The notes under the pieces are model-generated. The model was not told where the DNA came from. It worked only from the letters and a program-made list of their open reading frames with translations, and ran no database searches. Shown here one piece after another: positions 12,292 to 23,319 of a stretch of DNA of 64,000 nt. A program made the translations under genes and the position numbers. The DNA is from Cryptomeria japonica (taxonomy: Eukaryota; Streptophyta; Pinopsida; Cupressales; Cupressaceae): the NCBI RefSeq assembly GCF_030272615.1, contig NC_081405.1, forward strand, positions 311,751,235 through 311,815,234, written 5' to 3'. The stretch's first letter is position 1. Each line of letters opens with the position of its first letter.

Positions 12292-12960
12292 CTACCTCAT
12301 ATAAAACATGAGTCTCAGTGATGGCAGACTAGATAGCCAAAAACCTAAATCTCCAGGAGGTCTAAGACTGTGCCACCACTGATTGAGAATATGAACCATG
12401 GGCAAATGAGGAACCAACCAGAGATAACCCATTTGGGTTTGTAGTTGATGAACGGAGTCCAAGGATGCCACTTCTAGTCTATCCACCAAGGTCTGACAGA
12501 CTAGAAGATCATAAGTCTGTCAATCTAGCCGAGAGAGGCGAACCTGGACCTGGAGGTCCTCCCAAGACCAGAGGCTCATAGAAGATCTAGAAAAAAGATC
12601 CTTAGGTGTTCGAATGCTGCGATTGTCAAAGCACAAAGCACTAACACCCCGAAGTTGGCCAGAGGTAACCCTTGCACCTGAAAAAGAGGTGACCACCAGA
12701 GGTTGTGTTGATTCATGGATAAGTCATCCTGAAAGCCATCGCCGACCCATTGAAGCCAAGGCTTAATAGGTTCCCAGGCACGCCAGATACTTTTGACCAC
12801 AAAAGAACCCTGTATCTGAACAAGGTCTTTCATGGTGAGCAAGGTTTCAGGTTGGATTGAAGAAATGCAATGATGAAGAAGAATTTTCCAGGCTTCGTCG
12901 CCAAATAAGGTTGGCTGAGTGACTCTCACGAGGTGATCTTGTATCCTCGGGCCTTTTTGT
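12292..12960 (-). pseudogene. LINE (L1-type) ORF2 fragment
   Basis: Minus-strand frames read as the C-terminal part of a plant non-LTR retrotransposon protein. One block (12929-12576) has the spaced Trp residues and the 'NQHNLWWSPLF' type motif that I associate with plant LINE ORF2. After a frameshift near 12600 the same protein continues (SWEDLQVQVRLS, then VDRLEVASLDSVHQLQ) down to about 12292. Stops and at least two frameshifts interrupt it and no RT catalytic box is present, so it is a 5'-truncated, dead copy. No clear poly-A tail or target duplication was found. Confidence 0.6.
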
Positions 12961-13836
12961 GAATATGTACTTTAATATTTTAAATTAATAGAGAAGGCCT
13001 ATTCATAAAAAACGTGAGTCTCATATTGAAACCTCTTCAATTATATTCATTTTATCAAATTCACGATTTATTTTTTAAATAAATAAAAATTGAGTGCTGA
13101 AAAAGTAAGAACAATTACTCTACCCAAATCATACTGCTCTATAAAAAAATGTCGCATCAAAGTCGTTTGTGGGGTCAATTGCTATGGAGAGATAACAAGA
13201 GGCACCGTTTTTTGTCAAACTCATACGAGTGCACCACGCTGTACCTGTCAAACAAAAGGACTAAAAGAAGATAACCTTGCAAAAAAACAGGCCCATTAGG
13301 TGATATAAATTCATGATGAGGCTTGGCACTGGAAAGATAGACTACAGTATTTGGAAATCTATTACATCGTTTGATGAAGGCTGAGAGGGCATGATCAAAT
13401 GATGTCTCAGATCTCTAAACTTCATAAAATGTGAAACTGTCGGTGCACACCAGAAAACTACAAAATTTAAAGGGGAAAAACAACCGACCAAAGCTGCAAG
13501 CCATATTAAATAAGATTCTAACAAATGAAAAGAAAAAATTGCTACCTATAACAAATAATTTATTATAGAATTGGAGAGTCATCCGTAATACTTATTACAT
13601 TTAATGATAGATCGAACAAATTTGAAGATTGGAACATTTAATCACAAACTTGTGTACCTCATTTCTTTTATTACAAACCTATCGAGTACCATCATGGATC
13701 ATCCTCTCAATTCTTAATAAAAAATTAATATAATAACAATTTTTCAATAAGAACATAAAGAGATCATAATTTCTGATGTTGAAAATTCTTAAGAAAGTAA
13801 GGAAGTTGTTTGAATTTAATTAATTATAGTTTTCTA
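12961..13836. other. No gene recognised
   Basis: Short open frames occur at 13090-13299 (+, Cys-containing, 69 residues) and 13342-13524 (-), but neither shows a family motif or a supporting context. I treat the stretch as intergenic. Confidence 0.45.
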
Positions 13837-14336
13837 TGTTGGAAATAGGTCATATCTAAATAAACGATGGGCTGGTCAGAGCACTCCAACAGCAAATGGA
13901 AAGTTCTACATCTGGGTCCTAATTGGTTCATATGAATTGTAGCTCAACATGTGGTCTCAGAGCTAACTTAGAAGCCTCAAATACGTACAATTTGACTTAA
14001 GGATGGTGTTAGAAATAAGACACACTAGACTAATGATGGTCTGATCAAACATGGTCAGTAACTCGGTTGCTAGAGCACTCTAGAAGCAAATGGAAAGTCC
14101 TAGGCTTGTGTCATAACCGACCCATATGAGTTGTCATTCAACATGTGGTAACAAAGTCAAGCTAGGAGTCTGAAGCATCTGTAGTGTGACTTAAAGAAGA
14201 ATATTGAAAATAAGACACACACCACCAATGATGGACTGGTCAAGAAGAATCAATAATTCAGTTAACAGAACACTCCAACAACAAATAAAAAACCTTAGAT
14301 TGTATCCTAATAGACTATATAAACTATAAGAAAACA
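13837..14336 (+). mobile_element. Tandem TRIM-like array: three short LTRs and two internal spacers
   Basis: Three related units begin TGTTGGAAATA (13837), TGTTAGAAATAAG (14007) and TGAAAATAAG (14205). The first two end in CAACA (13949 and 14143) and the third in AAACA (14336). Directly after LTR 1 comes TGGTCTCAGAGC (13952-13963), one mismatch from the initiator-Met PBS TGGTATCAGAGC. After LTR 2, at 14146, a more diverged TGGTAACAAAGTC sits in the same place. The two spacers (about 57 and 61 bases) each end in a purine-rich tract before the next unit. This LTR-spacer-LTR-spacer-LTR order is that of a tandemly recombined terminal-repeat retrotransposon in miniature. No coding capacity; no clean target duplication at the outer edges. 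Confidence 0.6.
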
Positions 14337-15705
14337 TAATATTTTTTATTTGTAAAAATGAATTCAAATATATATTTCACTAATTCATTTCATTCAAGAT
14401 CTACTTATAATTCTCTGTCACTTTCCTTTAAAAGCTTGACGTATATAGCATATAAAGGGTAAAAGACATTGTGAAAGTACAAACAAAGAAGTCCAAATAT
14501 TCCAAATATTGTTGGCCACATTTGTCGATGAAATAAGTTTCACTTTTTGTAAATATATTAAATGATAGACTATGAAAGCATGATGGAAAGAATATACTCT
14601 AAATTAGGAGAAAACAAAGACATCTCTGTCATTTAGTCCAACCGTGCAAAGGTAGAATATAACAGCAAACAAAAGAGCCATTTATCCACTCGAAGTCATT
14701 TATGCATATGAAAAAGCATTAATGTTGGATGAAATTTTAGTGCGAATATAGGCCATGATGAGCATACTGATGTGTGTAAGAAAAATGAAAAGTGCTAGCA
14801 TCCCATTGTAAGAAAATGTTATTTAAGAAGTAGTCATGTTCAATAGCTCTTGTAGATTTACGTGCCCTCTTACTAGTTCATGATAATAAATAACCTTTAA
14901 AGGTAATAAAAGGTAAGAAACAAAATACAAATTAAATGTTCATCAATGCCAAAATATTAATGACAACTATTTCTTACAGGACAGTCAGTCTTTTTGGTGT
15001 TTTGTGCCTCCATTCATGTCATTTAGCAAGAGAATGTAAGCAACCAGAGTAGTAAGCTGCTCCGCTATCCTCATATTCCATGTGGAGTTCCAGAAATCTC
15101 AACTGCAACAACACTGACAAGTGTTAGAGGGATATTTCCCGGATATTTCCTTAGTCTATTACTTCAGAAAGACGTTTTTTTTTTTTGTTTTAAGAAATGG
15201 ATTTATATATATAACTGCAAAATAATAAATTTATATAAATAATATTATTTATATATTTAAAAAAAAATTATAAATTTGTGTGTCAGTTTTTATTAATTTA
15301 AAATAATATGTACATATCTAAAAAAAATTTACAAGGACATAAGATCACCCTTCAGAGTCATATGGACAATATCCAAAAATAGAAAACAGAAATAATAGAA
15401 AAGCCAATTAAACTGCAAAAACAATCATAACTTTTATTAAATATATTATTAATGAAATAAATACTGATATTAATATTTGATTTTTAAATTACACCATGTT
15501 ACTTTAAAAGTCTTTGAGCTCCTTACTAGCCATACATACATATGAAATGCAAACAACCAATGAATAGTTTTGGATGCTTTATTTAAAAGAATGACACAGT
15601 TAAATCTAGCATTAGCAAGATTTATGAAATTATTAATATACTATGAGACATTTTAATTTTATGGTTTGGAAAGAGAAACCTAACTAGATATTATATTTAT
15701 TTTAT
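14337..15705. other. No gene recognised
   Basis: A+T-rich sequence with poly-T near 15178-15195. No supported gene, RNA or repeat structure. Confidence 0.5.
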
Positions 15706-15955
15706 ACGTTTTATTTATTTATTATATTTTCAAACATATTTAATTGTGAGTTTGCAGCATATTTTAAGGAAAAATATTGTGAATTCTAAAAAATAATTAC
15801 TCAAAGCAAATAAAATAGTGTTGGATGAACTCAAGTTCTATAAAGTCTTCCGAGAAATCTATTATGCTGCATTCGAGAAACTCGTGTATAAATTTTTTTT
15901 AATAACTATTTAAGCATAACAAAAAAAAATTCATTACAAGAGTAATCACCCAAAA
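15706..15955. repeat. Dispersed A+T-rich repeat, copy R2
   Basis: About 15706-15890 matches 60563-60735, including the phrase 'ggatgaactcaagttctata'. The end (about 15900-15940) matches 60900-60940. Copy R3 has roughly 150 extra bases between these two parts. It abuts the broken 3' end of Copia element A. Confidence 0.7.
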
Positions 15956-16064
15956 CAGTATTACATTCTATAGATATCGATATACAATGACCATATAGCT
16001 TTCCTCATCAAAGCCGGAGTAAAATATTTCTCTGTTGGTTTTTCCGGATGATGACAAACATCAA

Positions 16065-17640
16065 CTATCTAAGTCTCGACCAGTGGGGTATGACCCCAAG
16101 CTGATCTCTTAGATATTCAAAAGTCTCCTTAGGCAAAGGCTTAGTGAAAATATCTGCAATCTGTTCTTTAGTATTCACATAGACCAGTTTTACTTCTTTT
16201 GCTTCAACATTCTCTTTCATAAAGTTTAATTTGATAGAAACATGTTTAGTTTTAGAATGTAGTACCGGATTCTTAGATATATCAATTGCTGTTGTATTAT
16301 CACAATAGATAGTTATAGGTTCCTTGCATTTTACCTTTATGTCCTTCAACATTTGTTTAAGCCATAATACTTGTGTACAGTTCGTTGTTGCAACATATTC
16401 TGATTATGTTGTTGATAAAGATGTGCAACTTTGTTTCTTACTCAACCAAGAAATTAATCTGCTACCAAGGAAAAATGCTCCGCTGGTGGTGCTTTTTCTG
16501 TCATCTATATCTCCTACCCGATTTGCATCCATGTATGCACATAATTCAAAGTTTTCATCTCTAGGATACCATAAACCAAGATTTGTAGTGCCTTGTAAGT
16601 ACCGAAAAATGCATTTTATTGCTGATTCATGATTTTCTTTAGGATTACTCTAAAATCTTGAAACAATACATATTGCATTCATGATATCAGATCTTGTTTG
16701 TGTCAAATACAGTAACCCTCCTATCATAGATTTGTACCTAGTCGGATTAACAGGTGTTGATTCATCCCTTAGTGATAATTTGTCATTTGTAGTCATAGGT
16801 GTTCTTACCAGTTTAGAGTTCTCCATGCCAAATTTCTTTAATAACTCCTTCAAGTACTTGGATTGGCTTAAGAATATACCTTTATCAGTTTGTAAAATCT
16901 GCAATCCTAAAAATAATTTTACTTCTCCAATCATAGACATTTCAAATTCTTGTTGCATTTCAATAGAAAAGTCTTTAAATAATCCATCTTCTCCTCCAAA
17001 GATTATATCATCAACAAAAACTTCTATAACCAAGATGTCATCATTAGTCACTTTATAGTATAAGTTGTTGTCAACATTACCTTTAGAGAAACCAATCTTC
17101 AAGAGATATATATCTAATCTAGCATACCAAGCTCTTGGAGCTTGCTTCAACCCATACAAAGTTTTTCTTAACTTGCAAACCATATCTTTGTTATCTGTCA
17201 AAGAAAATCCATCAGGTTGTTCAATGTAAACTTCTTCTTCAAGATCTCCATTCAGAAATACACATTTGACATCCATTTGATATACTTTGTAGTTCTTGCG
17301 TGCTGCAAAAGCCAAGAATAATCTGACTGCCTCAATTCTAGCTACCAGTGCAAAGGTTTCATTATAATCAATTCCTTCTTTCTGTGAATATCCCTTACAC
17401 ACTAGTCTCACTTTATTTATGATTACCTTGCCTTCTTCATTTAGTTTATTTCTAAATACCCATTTAGTTCCAATTACATTTTTGTCTTTAGGCTGGGGAA
17501 CTAATGTCTATGTGTTATTTTTCTCAATTTGTTATAATTCTTCTTCCATAGCTTTAATCCAATGTTTATCTTCATATGCCTCATTAATTGATGCTAGTTC
17601 AATTTGAGAAATAAGACATACCTCTTTATTTTCTAGTCTT
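16065..17640 (-). pseudogene. Copia A reverse transcriptase and RNase H
   Basis: This is the RT-RNase H end of the polyprotein. The RT block (17411-16650) carries the QMDVK segment, '[12 protein letters not shown]' and FVDD, a variant of the catalytic YVDD box. RNase H follows in the same frame, ending with 'KTKHVSIKLNFM' and the 'ADIFTKPLPKE' box and stopping at 16065. The stop at 16650-16652 falls where related copies have Gln (VSRF*SNP), so it is a CAG-to-TAG change. Further stops lie in the linker before RT. Full-length Copia RT would polymerise element cDNA in cytoplasmic particles; this copy cannot be made intact. Confidence 0.88.
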
Positions 17641-18001
17641 CCTCTTGTCATTACTCCTTGATATTTGTTCTCAATTATCTTATCTTCAGAGTGGTTCAAT
17701 CTTACATACTAGGTGTCTTTGTTTGTTGTTGTTCTTCAGTTACAGTGGAATTTTTAGATGATACCGATGTAAATGGATCTTCATTCTATACCGGTGTGTT
17801 TAGTGTAGGCTCATTTGTCATTATCTCTATTGTCGGTTTAGAATCTATGTGCCTTGAAGTTCCTCTAAACTATTCATCAATCTTCACATTTGTACTTTCA
17901 ACAATTTTCTACAATCTTTTGTTAAAGCATCTATATGCCTTGCTCTTAGATGAATAACCAAGAAATATTCCTTCATCACTTCTAGGATCAAATTTTCCAG
18001 T

Positions 18002-19139
18002 TTACTCATCTCTTCTAATATAGCATTTACTTCCAAAATTTCTGAAATATTTAAGAGTAGGAGTAATACCAAACCATAGTTCATGAGGGGTCTTACCGAT
18101 TTCACCTTTGATGTGAACTTTGTTGAATGTGTAGACTGTTGTGCTTACTGCCTCTCTCCAATATACATGTGGTAAATTTTCTTTAGATAACATACTTCTT
18201 GCTACATCCAAGATGGTTTTGTTTTTCCTTTCTACAACTCCATTCTGTTGTGGTGTCTGGGGTGTTGATAGTTGTCTTCTGATTTCAATCACTTCACATA
18301 ATGCATTAAATTCCTTAGATGTAAATTCACCTCCTTGATCTGATCTCAGACATTTGATTTTCTTACCGGTTTCATTTTCTACCATTGCCTTGAACAATTT
18401 GAATTTTCCAAGTGCTTCTAATTTTTCTTTGAGAAAAGTAACCCAACACATTCTAGAATAGTCATCAATGATTAGCATGAAATATTTATCACCTTGTAAG
18501 CTTTTAGTTCTAGTTGGACCACATAGATCAGTATGAATTAAGTCAAGAGCATTATTGGATTTTTCTAGAATACTTTTAAAAGATGCTCTTACTTGTTTTC
18601 CAAATTGACATTTCTTACATACCGGATTGTGGGGTTTGACAATCTTAGGTAAGTCTCTTACTGCCTTGGTTGTACTAATTTTCACAATACAATCAAGGTT
18701 TACATGAAAGAGTCTCTTATGCCATAGGCAACTCTCATCAATATGTACAATCAAGCATGTCTTTTCATTGTTGTTCAAATGAAAGATATTATCTCTAGTT
18801 TGACTACTGGTTGCAATTTCCAAACCAGTCCTGTTCATAATTTTACATTTTCCATTCTTGAATTGTAACTGAAATCCATTTTCAACTAATTGACCAACAC
18901 TCAAAAGATTGTGCTTTAAACCTTCAACATAGTAAACGTTATCAGTATTCTGCTTACCATGAAGAGATATTGTACCTTTTCCTTTGATCAAACAAGTTTT
19001 ATCATCTCCAAATCTTACTAGACCTCCATTATATTCTTGAAAAAGTCAAGAATTTACTTTTATCACCAGTCATATTATGTGAACATCCTAAATCAATGAT
19101 CCATTCATCCTTAACTTCAATTTTAGCTACTAGGGCCTG
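18002..19139 (-). pseudogene. Copia A protease and integrase
   Basis: The integrase frame (18991-18002, 329 codons) is the longest intact piece. It has the HHCC zinc-binding part (WHKRLFHVN ... CKKCQ), first Asp in HTDLCGP, second Asp in RSDQGGEF and Glu in NGVVERKN, so the catalytic triad is preserved. The protease upstream reads IDLGCSHNMTGD where family members have IDSGCS; the Ser-to-Leu change in the active-site DSG motif should kill protease. A frameshift separates protease from integrase near 19,040. Stops downstream (for example RL*KIVES, DE*FRG) again fall at Gln positions. Confidence 0.85.
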
Positions 19140-20164
19140 CTATACCGGTTGAATAGTAGGTGTTGGTTGATCTTTTGTTATAGAAACAAAGATCCATCCA
19201 TTGTATGCCGGATTCTCATCAGAATCATCAGTGACTCCATCAGCAAGATAACAAGATTTATCTTTATTCTTCTTAAATCTATATCTATGATATTCAGGGT
19301 TAGGTTTGTATGTTCTTCTACCTTCTTCTTTCAATCTTGCATGTCTGTCAGGGCATCTTGAAGCCATATGACCAATCTTATTATAGTTAAAACATTTAAA
19401 GGGTGCTTTACCTTCATACTTACTTCCAACTGGACCTTTAGGCATTTTTCTTGCAAATAGTGCTTCAAGTTCTTCATTTTCTCTCTTGCTTTCTTCAAGT
19501 TCTCTTGCATAAAAGGCTTTCCAATCAGATTTATCAAATGATGATGCAGATGATGTTGATGCCTTAAAAGCTAAATCTGTCTTTATAATAGCAACATGAC
19601 CAAATTCCTCAATTTCCAAGGCTAAAAGTTTTCCAATCAATGTGTCCCTAGTTACTAATGTATTAGGCATTGTTCTTAGTTCATTTATAGCAATAACTTT
19701 CATTTTGTATGCCGGTGGCAATCCTCTTAAAACTTTTGAAATAATTTCATCTTCACTTAAGGTTCCTCCACAACATTTAATACCTAAACAATTTCATTAA
19801 CTCTTTCCATAAAAGCATAAATTCTTTCATCTTCTTCCATTTTCAGATTTTCATAACTGACCCGAAAGCTTTCAAGTTTTGCAATTTTGACAGTGGAATC
19901 TGCTTCATTCAATGTTTCCAGATGGTCCCAAATAGCTTTAGTAGTAGATCTATCTGATAATCCCATGATTTGTTGATCTGATAATGCGCTCAAAAGTGCT
20001 TCTCTTGCCTTACAATCATTTTCTTCATCTTTAGTTAGATTTGGTGGATTACGCTGACTTTGAGTAGGAGCAGTATAACCATTCTTTGTAATTTCCCAGA
20101 TATCATTTCCAATGCAATTCAGATGTGTCTCCATATTGATCTTCCATATCCTATATCCATTTTG
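19140..20164 (-). pseudogene. Copia A gag
   Basis: The capsid part (UBN2/gag-like; METHLNCIGNDIW, then KAIWDHLETL and MEEDERIYAFMERVNEIV) runs from about 20164 to 19784. It then needs a 1-base shift near 19782 to continue as CCGGTLSEDEI and the nucleocapsid part (19721-19140). The zinc knuckle reads CFNYNKIGHMASRC: the second Cys of the CCHC motif is Tyr. The first dozen or so codons are missing because gag is fused to LTR sequence at about 20164. Confidence 0.85.
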
Positions 20165-20650
20165 ATCTTACAAACAAGATCTTACATTTCTACCATAACC
20201 TAAGACTAATTTTAGTAGGTCAGCTCTTTAAAAGATATTACAATAAAATCAATTTACAAATAAAACAATAACTGATGCAATAACCATTACAACATGTTAG
20301 CTTAATGCATTTACAACAATAATAAATCATCTCCAAAGTGTGTCGTGCTAATCTAGAATAGATAAGCCTATCGATGCTTATTCTGGACCTATTTGTTGGT
20401 AACAGCAAATATGCAAACTTGAATATACCAACAATCAAATCTCCAAGACTAAGTGTCCAAAGAATGTCTTCGACATAACCAGGTGTTTTCCATGTCATTC
20501 CAAGTGCCGATGAACAATATATCATGTCGGTGTACCAGACACCGGTGACTGTGTATAAAGTCACTTGCTTACCGGTGAACATTGTCAATTCTCCAAGTGT
20601 TAACCAGAGTTGATAAGTGTTAATAGGTGTTGACATCAATGACAAAACCA
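20165..20650 (-). repeat. Copia A partial 5' LTR
   Basis: Aligns with the distal part of the LTRs of C and D. Shared phrases include 'aagatcttaca', 'cctaagac' and 'ggatattacaa' equivalents. It ends in plus orientation with 'gacatcaatgacaaaacca', so that in element sense the LTR starts TGGTTTTGTCATTGATGTC, matching element C. The PBS-proximal half is deleted. Confidence 0.75.
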
Positions 20651-21250
20651 TATCAACATATCCAAAATACCAACAACACTTGTAAGTTAACGTCTCAAAT
20701 ATTTCCTTATCATGTAGGTTCTCTCCTACTCATGCTCTCTCATACCTAGGCAATGCATCAAAGATCACATTCATGAGCATCCATCAAGCATCAAGACACA
20801 TCAAGAATACACATACAAGTACATGATATCAAGATCTTAAAGAATCCAAAGGGAAACTAAACTACTCATATCCATGAGCAAGTCCACTCAACAAAGGAGA
20901 CTTATCACTTTGGTAGGTGAAGACGAGAATGTGATTTGATCTTCTTTATTCTCAATTTGAAGGTATTTTTCTTGATTTGGAATAAGGGTTTATTATCACT
21001 TTAATTTCTCATAATTTACTCTAGATTTAGCATTACATAGTAATCTAATAGGCCATTTTTTTCTCAAACTCAATAATAATGAATTTCCATAGAGAAGAAG
21101 CACACACCTCAAAGGAAAATGGGATGTCTAAGAATCTAAAAAAAATTGGGCTTTACCAGTTCCCTATAGGAATTAAACCAATTAGGCTTAGCTAATATAT
21201 ATTTCCTATAGCATTGAGTTTTCTTTCACTAGATGCTTGACCCTAAATAT
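20651..21250. other. No gene recognised
   Basis: A+T-rich spacer between Copia A and a LINE fragment. No supported feature. Confidence 0.5.
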
Positions 21251-21870
21251 TTAAAATAATATGTAGGCATTAGAGAGCTCAATTGATGTTATTTTGCATC
21301 TAGAAGAGACTAGGAAATGAGTCATCAATCCAAAACAATTACTAATGAGTTGATTAGTCAAGTTGGACAGGGTAATGCCTTTAAGTAGGGTTTGTGACAC
21401 TACATTATGTAAAATATACCTAAACCACTCTACACTAATTACATACAAAGTAGAAGGCAAAGGAAATCCTTGATGGATAGAATAAAAAGGCTCAAAAGTA
21501 TTGGATGGATGATCATTAATAGTGATGCAAGAAAAATCATCAACATAGAGCATTAAAATAGAACACATGAATTGAGGACCAAATCCTAAACTTGGATTAT
21601 AGAAAGGATAAAAGGTAACTCAATATGGTCATATAATCTAACAAATTCTATATTGATAAAGATGAACTATTATTGAGAATTCCTTACTCATTGCATTCCT
21701 TCCCAATAGTATCAATATTGTCAAGACTAACTAGGATTTCATGAAACTAGATTTTTGAGGATGAACAACCAAATATGTAATATTTTGTATCTTGAGAGAA
21801 AGAGATTTGATTTTATAGAGGACCATGACTAGAGTTAGTGATCTTTGGTTGTAAATGTCCTTTATATATC
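21251..21870 (-). pseudogene. LINE reverse transcriptase fragment
   Basis: The frame 21568-21251 reads 'NDHPSNTFEPFYSIHQGFPL', which corresponds to the RT block of plant L1 elements with the 'RGIRQGDPLSP' box, here damaged. Upstream (to about 21870) shifted frames keep 'HPQKSSFMK', corresponding to the 'HPHQSGFVKGR' box, and a 'SIIVHL' block that corresponds to the segment before the catalytic Asp. The YVDD-like string at the N-terminus of the longest frame is coincidental. Dead, truncated copy on the minus strand. Confidence 0.7.
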
Positions 21871-22597
21871 TAGATTTAGGCATAAACTTGATATATTACC
21901 TTTATTGATAACTTTACCTAATGAATTGAAATGATGTGATCCAATATAGACATTATAAAAATATTTACCAAACATATCTCATAAAGATTTCTAGAATTTA
22001 TAGGGAAAACATCACAACTTGGAGTCTTGTCATCGACCGTAGAGAAAATGGCCTCATGGAAGTCCTATTTACTTTAAAATTTCTCCCAAAATATCTAAGA
22101 GTGCATAACCTAGCAACATACCACATTTAAGAATTTTTATAGGGAAATACTTCATTTAAAAGTCTTCCAGGGTTCAAAAACTCACTCATAATGACACACA
22201 AAAGTATAAGTGATACAAAACAATTTTGCTAAAATATGGTGGCCCTCATTGATTATTTTAATAGAATGAGAATTATGGCAAGCATGCAAATATTGAAATT
22301 AATCCCTAGACATGTTGTTACTAATTTAAATTCAATAATAATGGACTTGTACTTGAACTTCTATTGTAGAATGATTATAGAAAATACTTTTGTTGTTGGA
22401 GTCTAGCAACATGAAGCTATAAAGTAGGAACAAATAGTTGTGCTTCAAGATTAGTAGTGGGGTGATAGATCTCCAAGGTAGTGGCATCATGTTAAAATTC
22501 ATAGATGAGGTTATTAACACCTATTTTCCAAAGATGCCTTTCACAAGGTCTTAAGAAAGAAAGAAACATTGGGGCTAGGGGGATTATCAATCTAGAG
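21871..22597. other. No gene recognised
   Basis: A+T-rich spacer up to the target-site duplication of Copia B. The short frames here lack family motifs. Confidence 0.5.
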
Positions 22598-22602
22598 AAA
22601 AC
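22598..22602. repeat. Target-site duplication of Copia B, left copy (AAAAC)
   Basis: Identical to 29383-29387 directly outside the other LTR. Confidence 0.85.
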
Positions 22603-23051
22603 TATAGGATTTTGCCAAGATCAAGGGCACAATGAAAAGCATAAAAGAGACAATAGAATGACAAGAACAAACTATATTCTCATCAATATGCAAAATGATC
22701 AACTGGATTAACCAATACAATGAATATAGGCCTACTTATATAGGCAAGGCCTTATGGATGTATGAGCACACAAATATGACATGTGGATCAATGAGAAACA
22801 AGGGTAGGTAAGAAATACTAAGGGTAGGTAGGAGAAATAATATAATATTCCACAAGAGGTGGATGACCCACCGAATGTGGAGTGTAACAGCAAAATAAGA
22901 CCACAAAAGGTGGAATTTCTCCTACAAGCTCTATCCCTATGTGCACACTTCCCTAAGTGTCTCAAATCCAAACTATGAAGAAATGCATTATCCTAAGTTA
23001 ACTTAAGTAAAGTGTAATAATATCCAAAATGAATATTTATTTACACCAACA
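22603..23051 (-). repeat. Copia B 3' LTR
   Basis: 449 bases, ending CA in plus orientation and starting TA where the partner has TG. It is flanked inside by the polypurine tract and outside by AAAAC. It holds a TATA box on the minus strand (CCTATATAAG, 22735-22744). Confidence 0.92.
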
Positions 23052-23063
23052 CCCCCCCTTAAG
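23052..23063 (-). other. Copia B polypurine tract
   Basis: Minus-strand CTTAAGGGGGGG immediately before the 3' LTR; primes plus-strand cDNA synthesis in LTR elements. Confidence 0.8.
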
Positions 23064-23319
23064 TGAAACTTAGGGGAATGAAGACTCAAGTCAACAATGC
23101 AAGATGGGTCTTGGCTACTAGGCCATCAGAGGCACCCATGTACAAGATGCAAATGCAAGCAAAACTATGCAAAGCAATCTCTCACAAACGGAGAAAGGGA
23201 GAAAACCCAGTGGGAAAAAACTCCCCCCCAAAAGAGAGATGAATTACAAAAGACTCTCAAAGAAGAAGGACAAAACCTCAAAGAGGAAAAAGTCCCTCCC
23301 ATAAGAGAGGAAGGAGAAG

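Larger units (their letters stand above)
15956..20650 (-). mobile_element. Copia element A (truncated, nonfunctional)
   Basis: Minus-strand Copia element carrying gag, protease, integrase, RT and RNase H remnants in the Copia order, plus part of the 5' LTR (20165-20650). No 3' LTR is found on the left, where the element stops beside repeat R2. On the right, gag joins directly to the middle of the LTR, so the PBS, leader and the PBS-proximal half of the LTR are deleted. It is the same family as elements C and D. Stops and frameshifts occur throughout. The left edge is approximate. Confidence 0.85.

Noticed and set aside
13090-13299. 69-codon Cys-containing small protein
   Set aside because: Cys spacing fits no small secreted or zinc-binding family I know, and no promoter or flanking support.
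13952-13963. Initially read as a PBS of a full-size Copia element
   Set aside because: No gag or pol follows; the repeat spacing shows a miniature tandem structure instead.
21545-21560. YVDD string at the start of a LINE frame, resembling an RT catalytic box
   Set aside because: It precedes the block that should come before the catalytic box in LINE RT, so it is out of order and coincidental.
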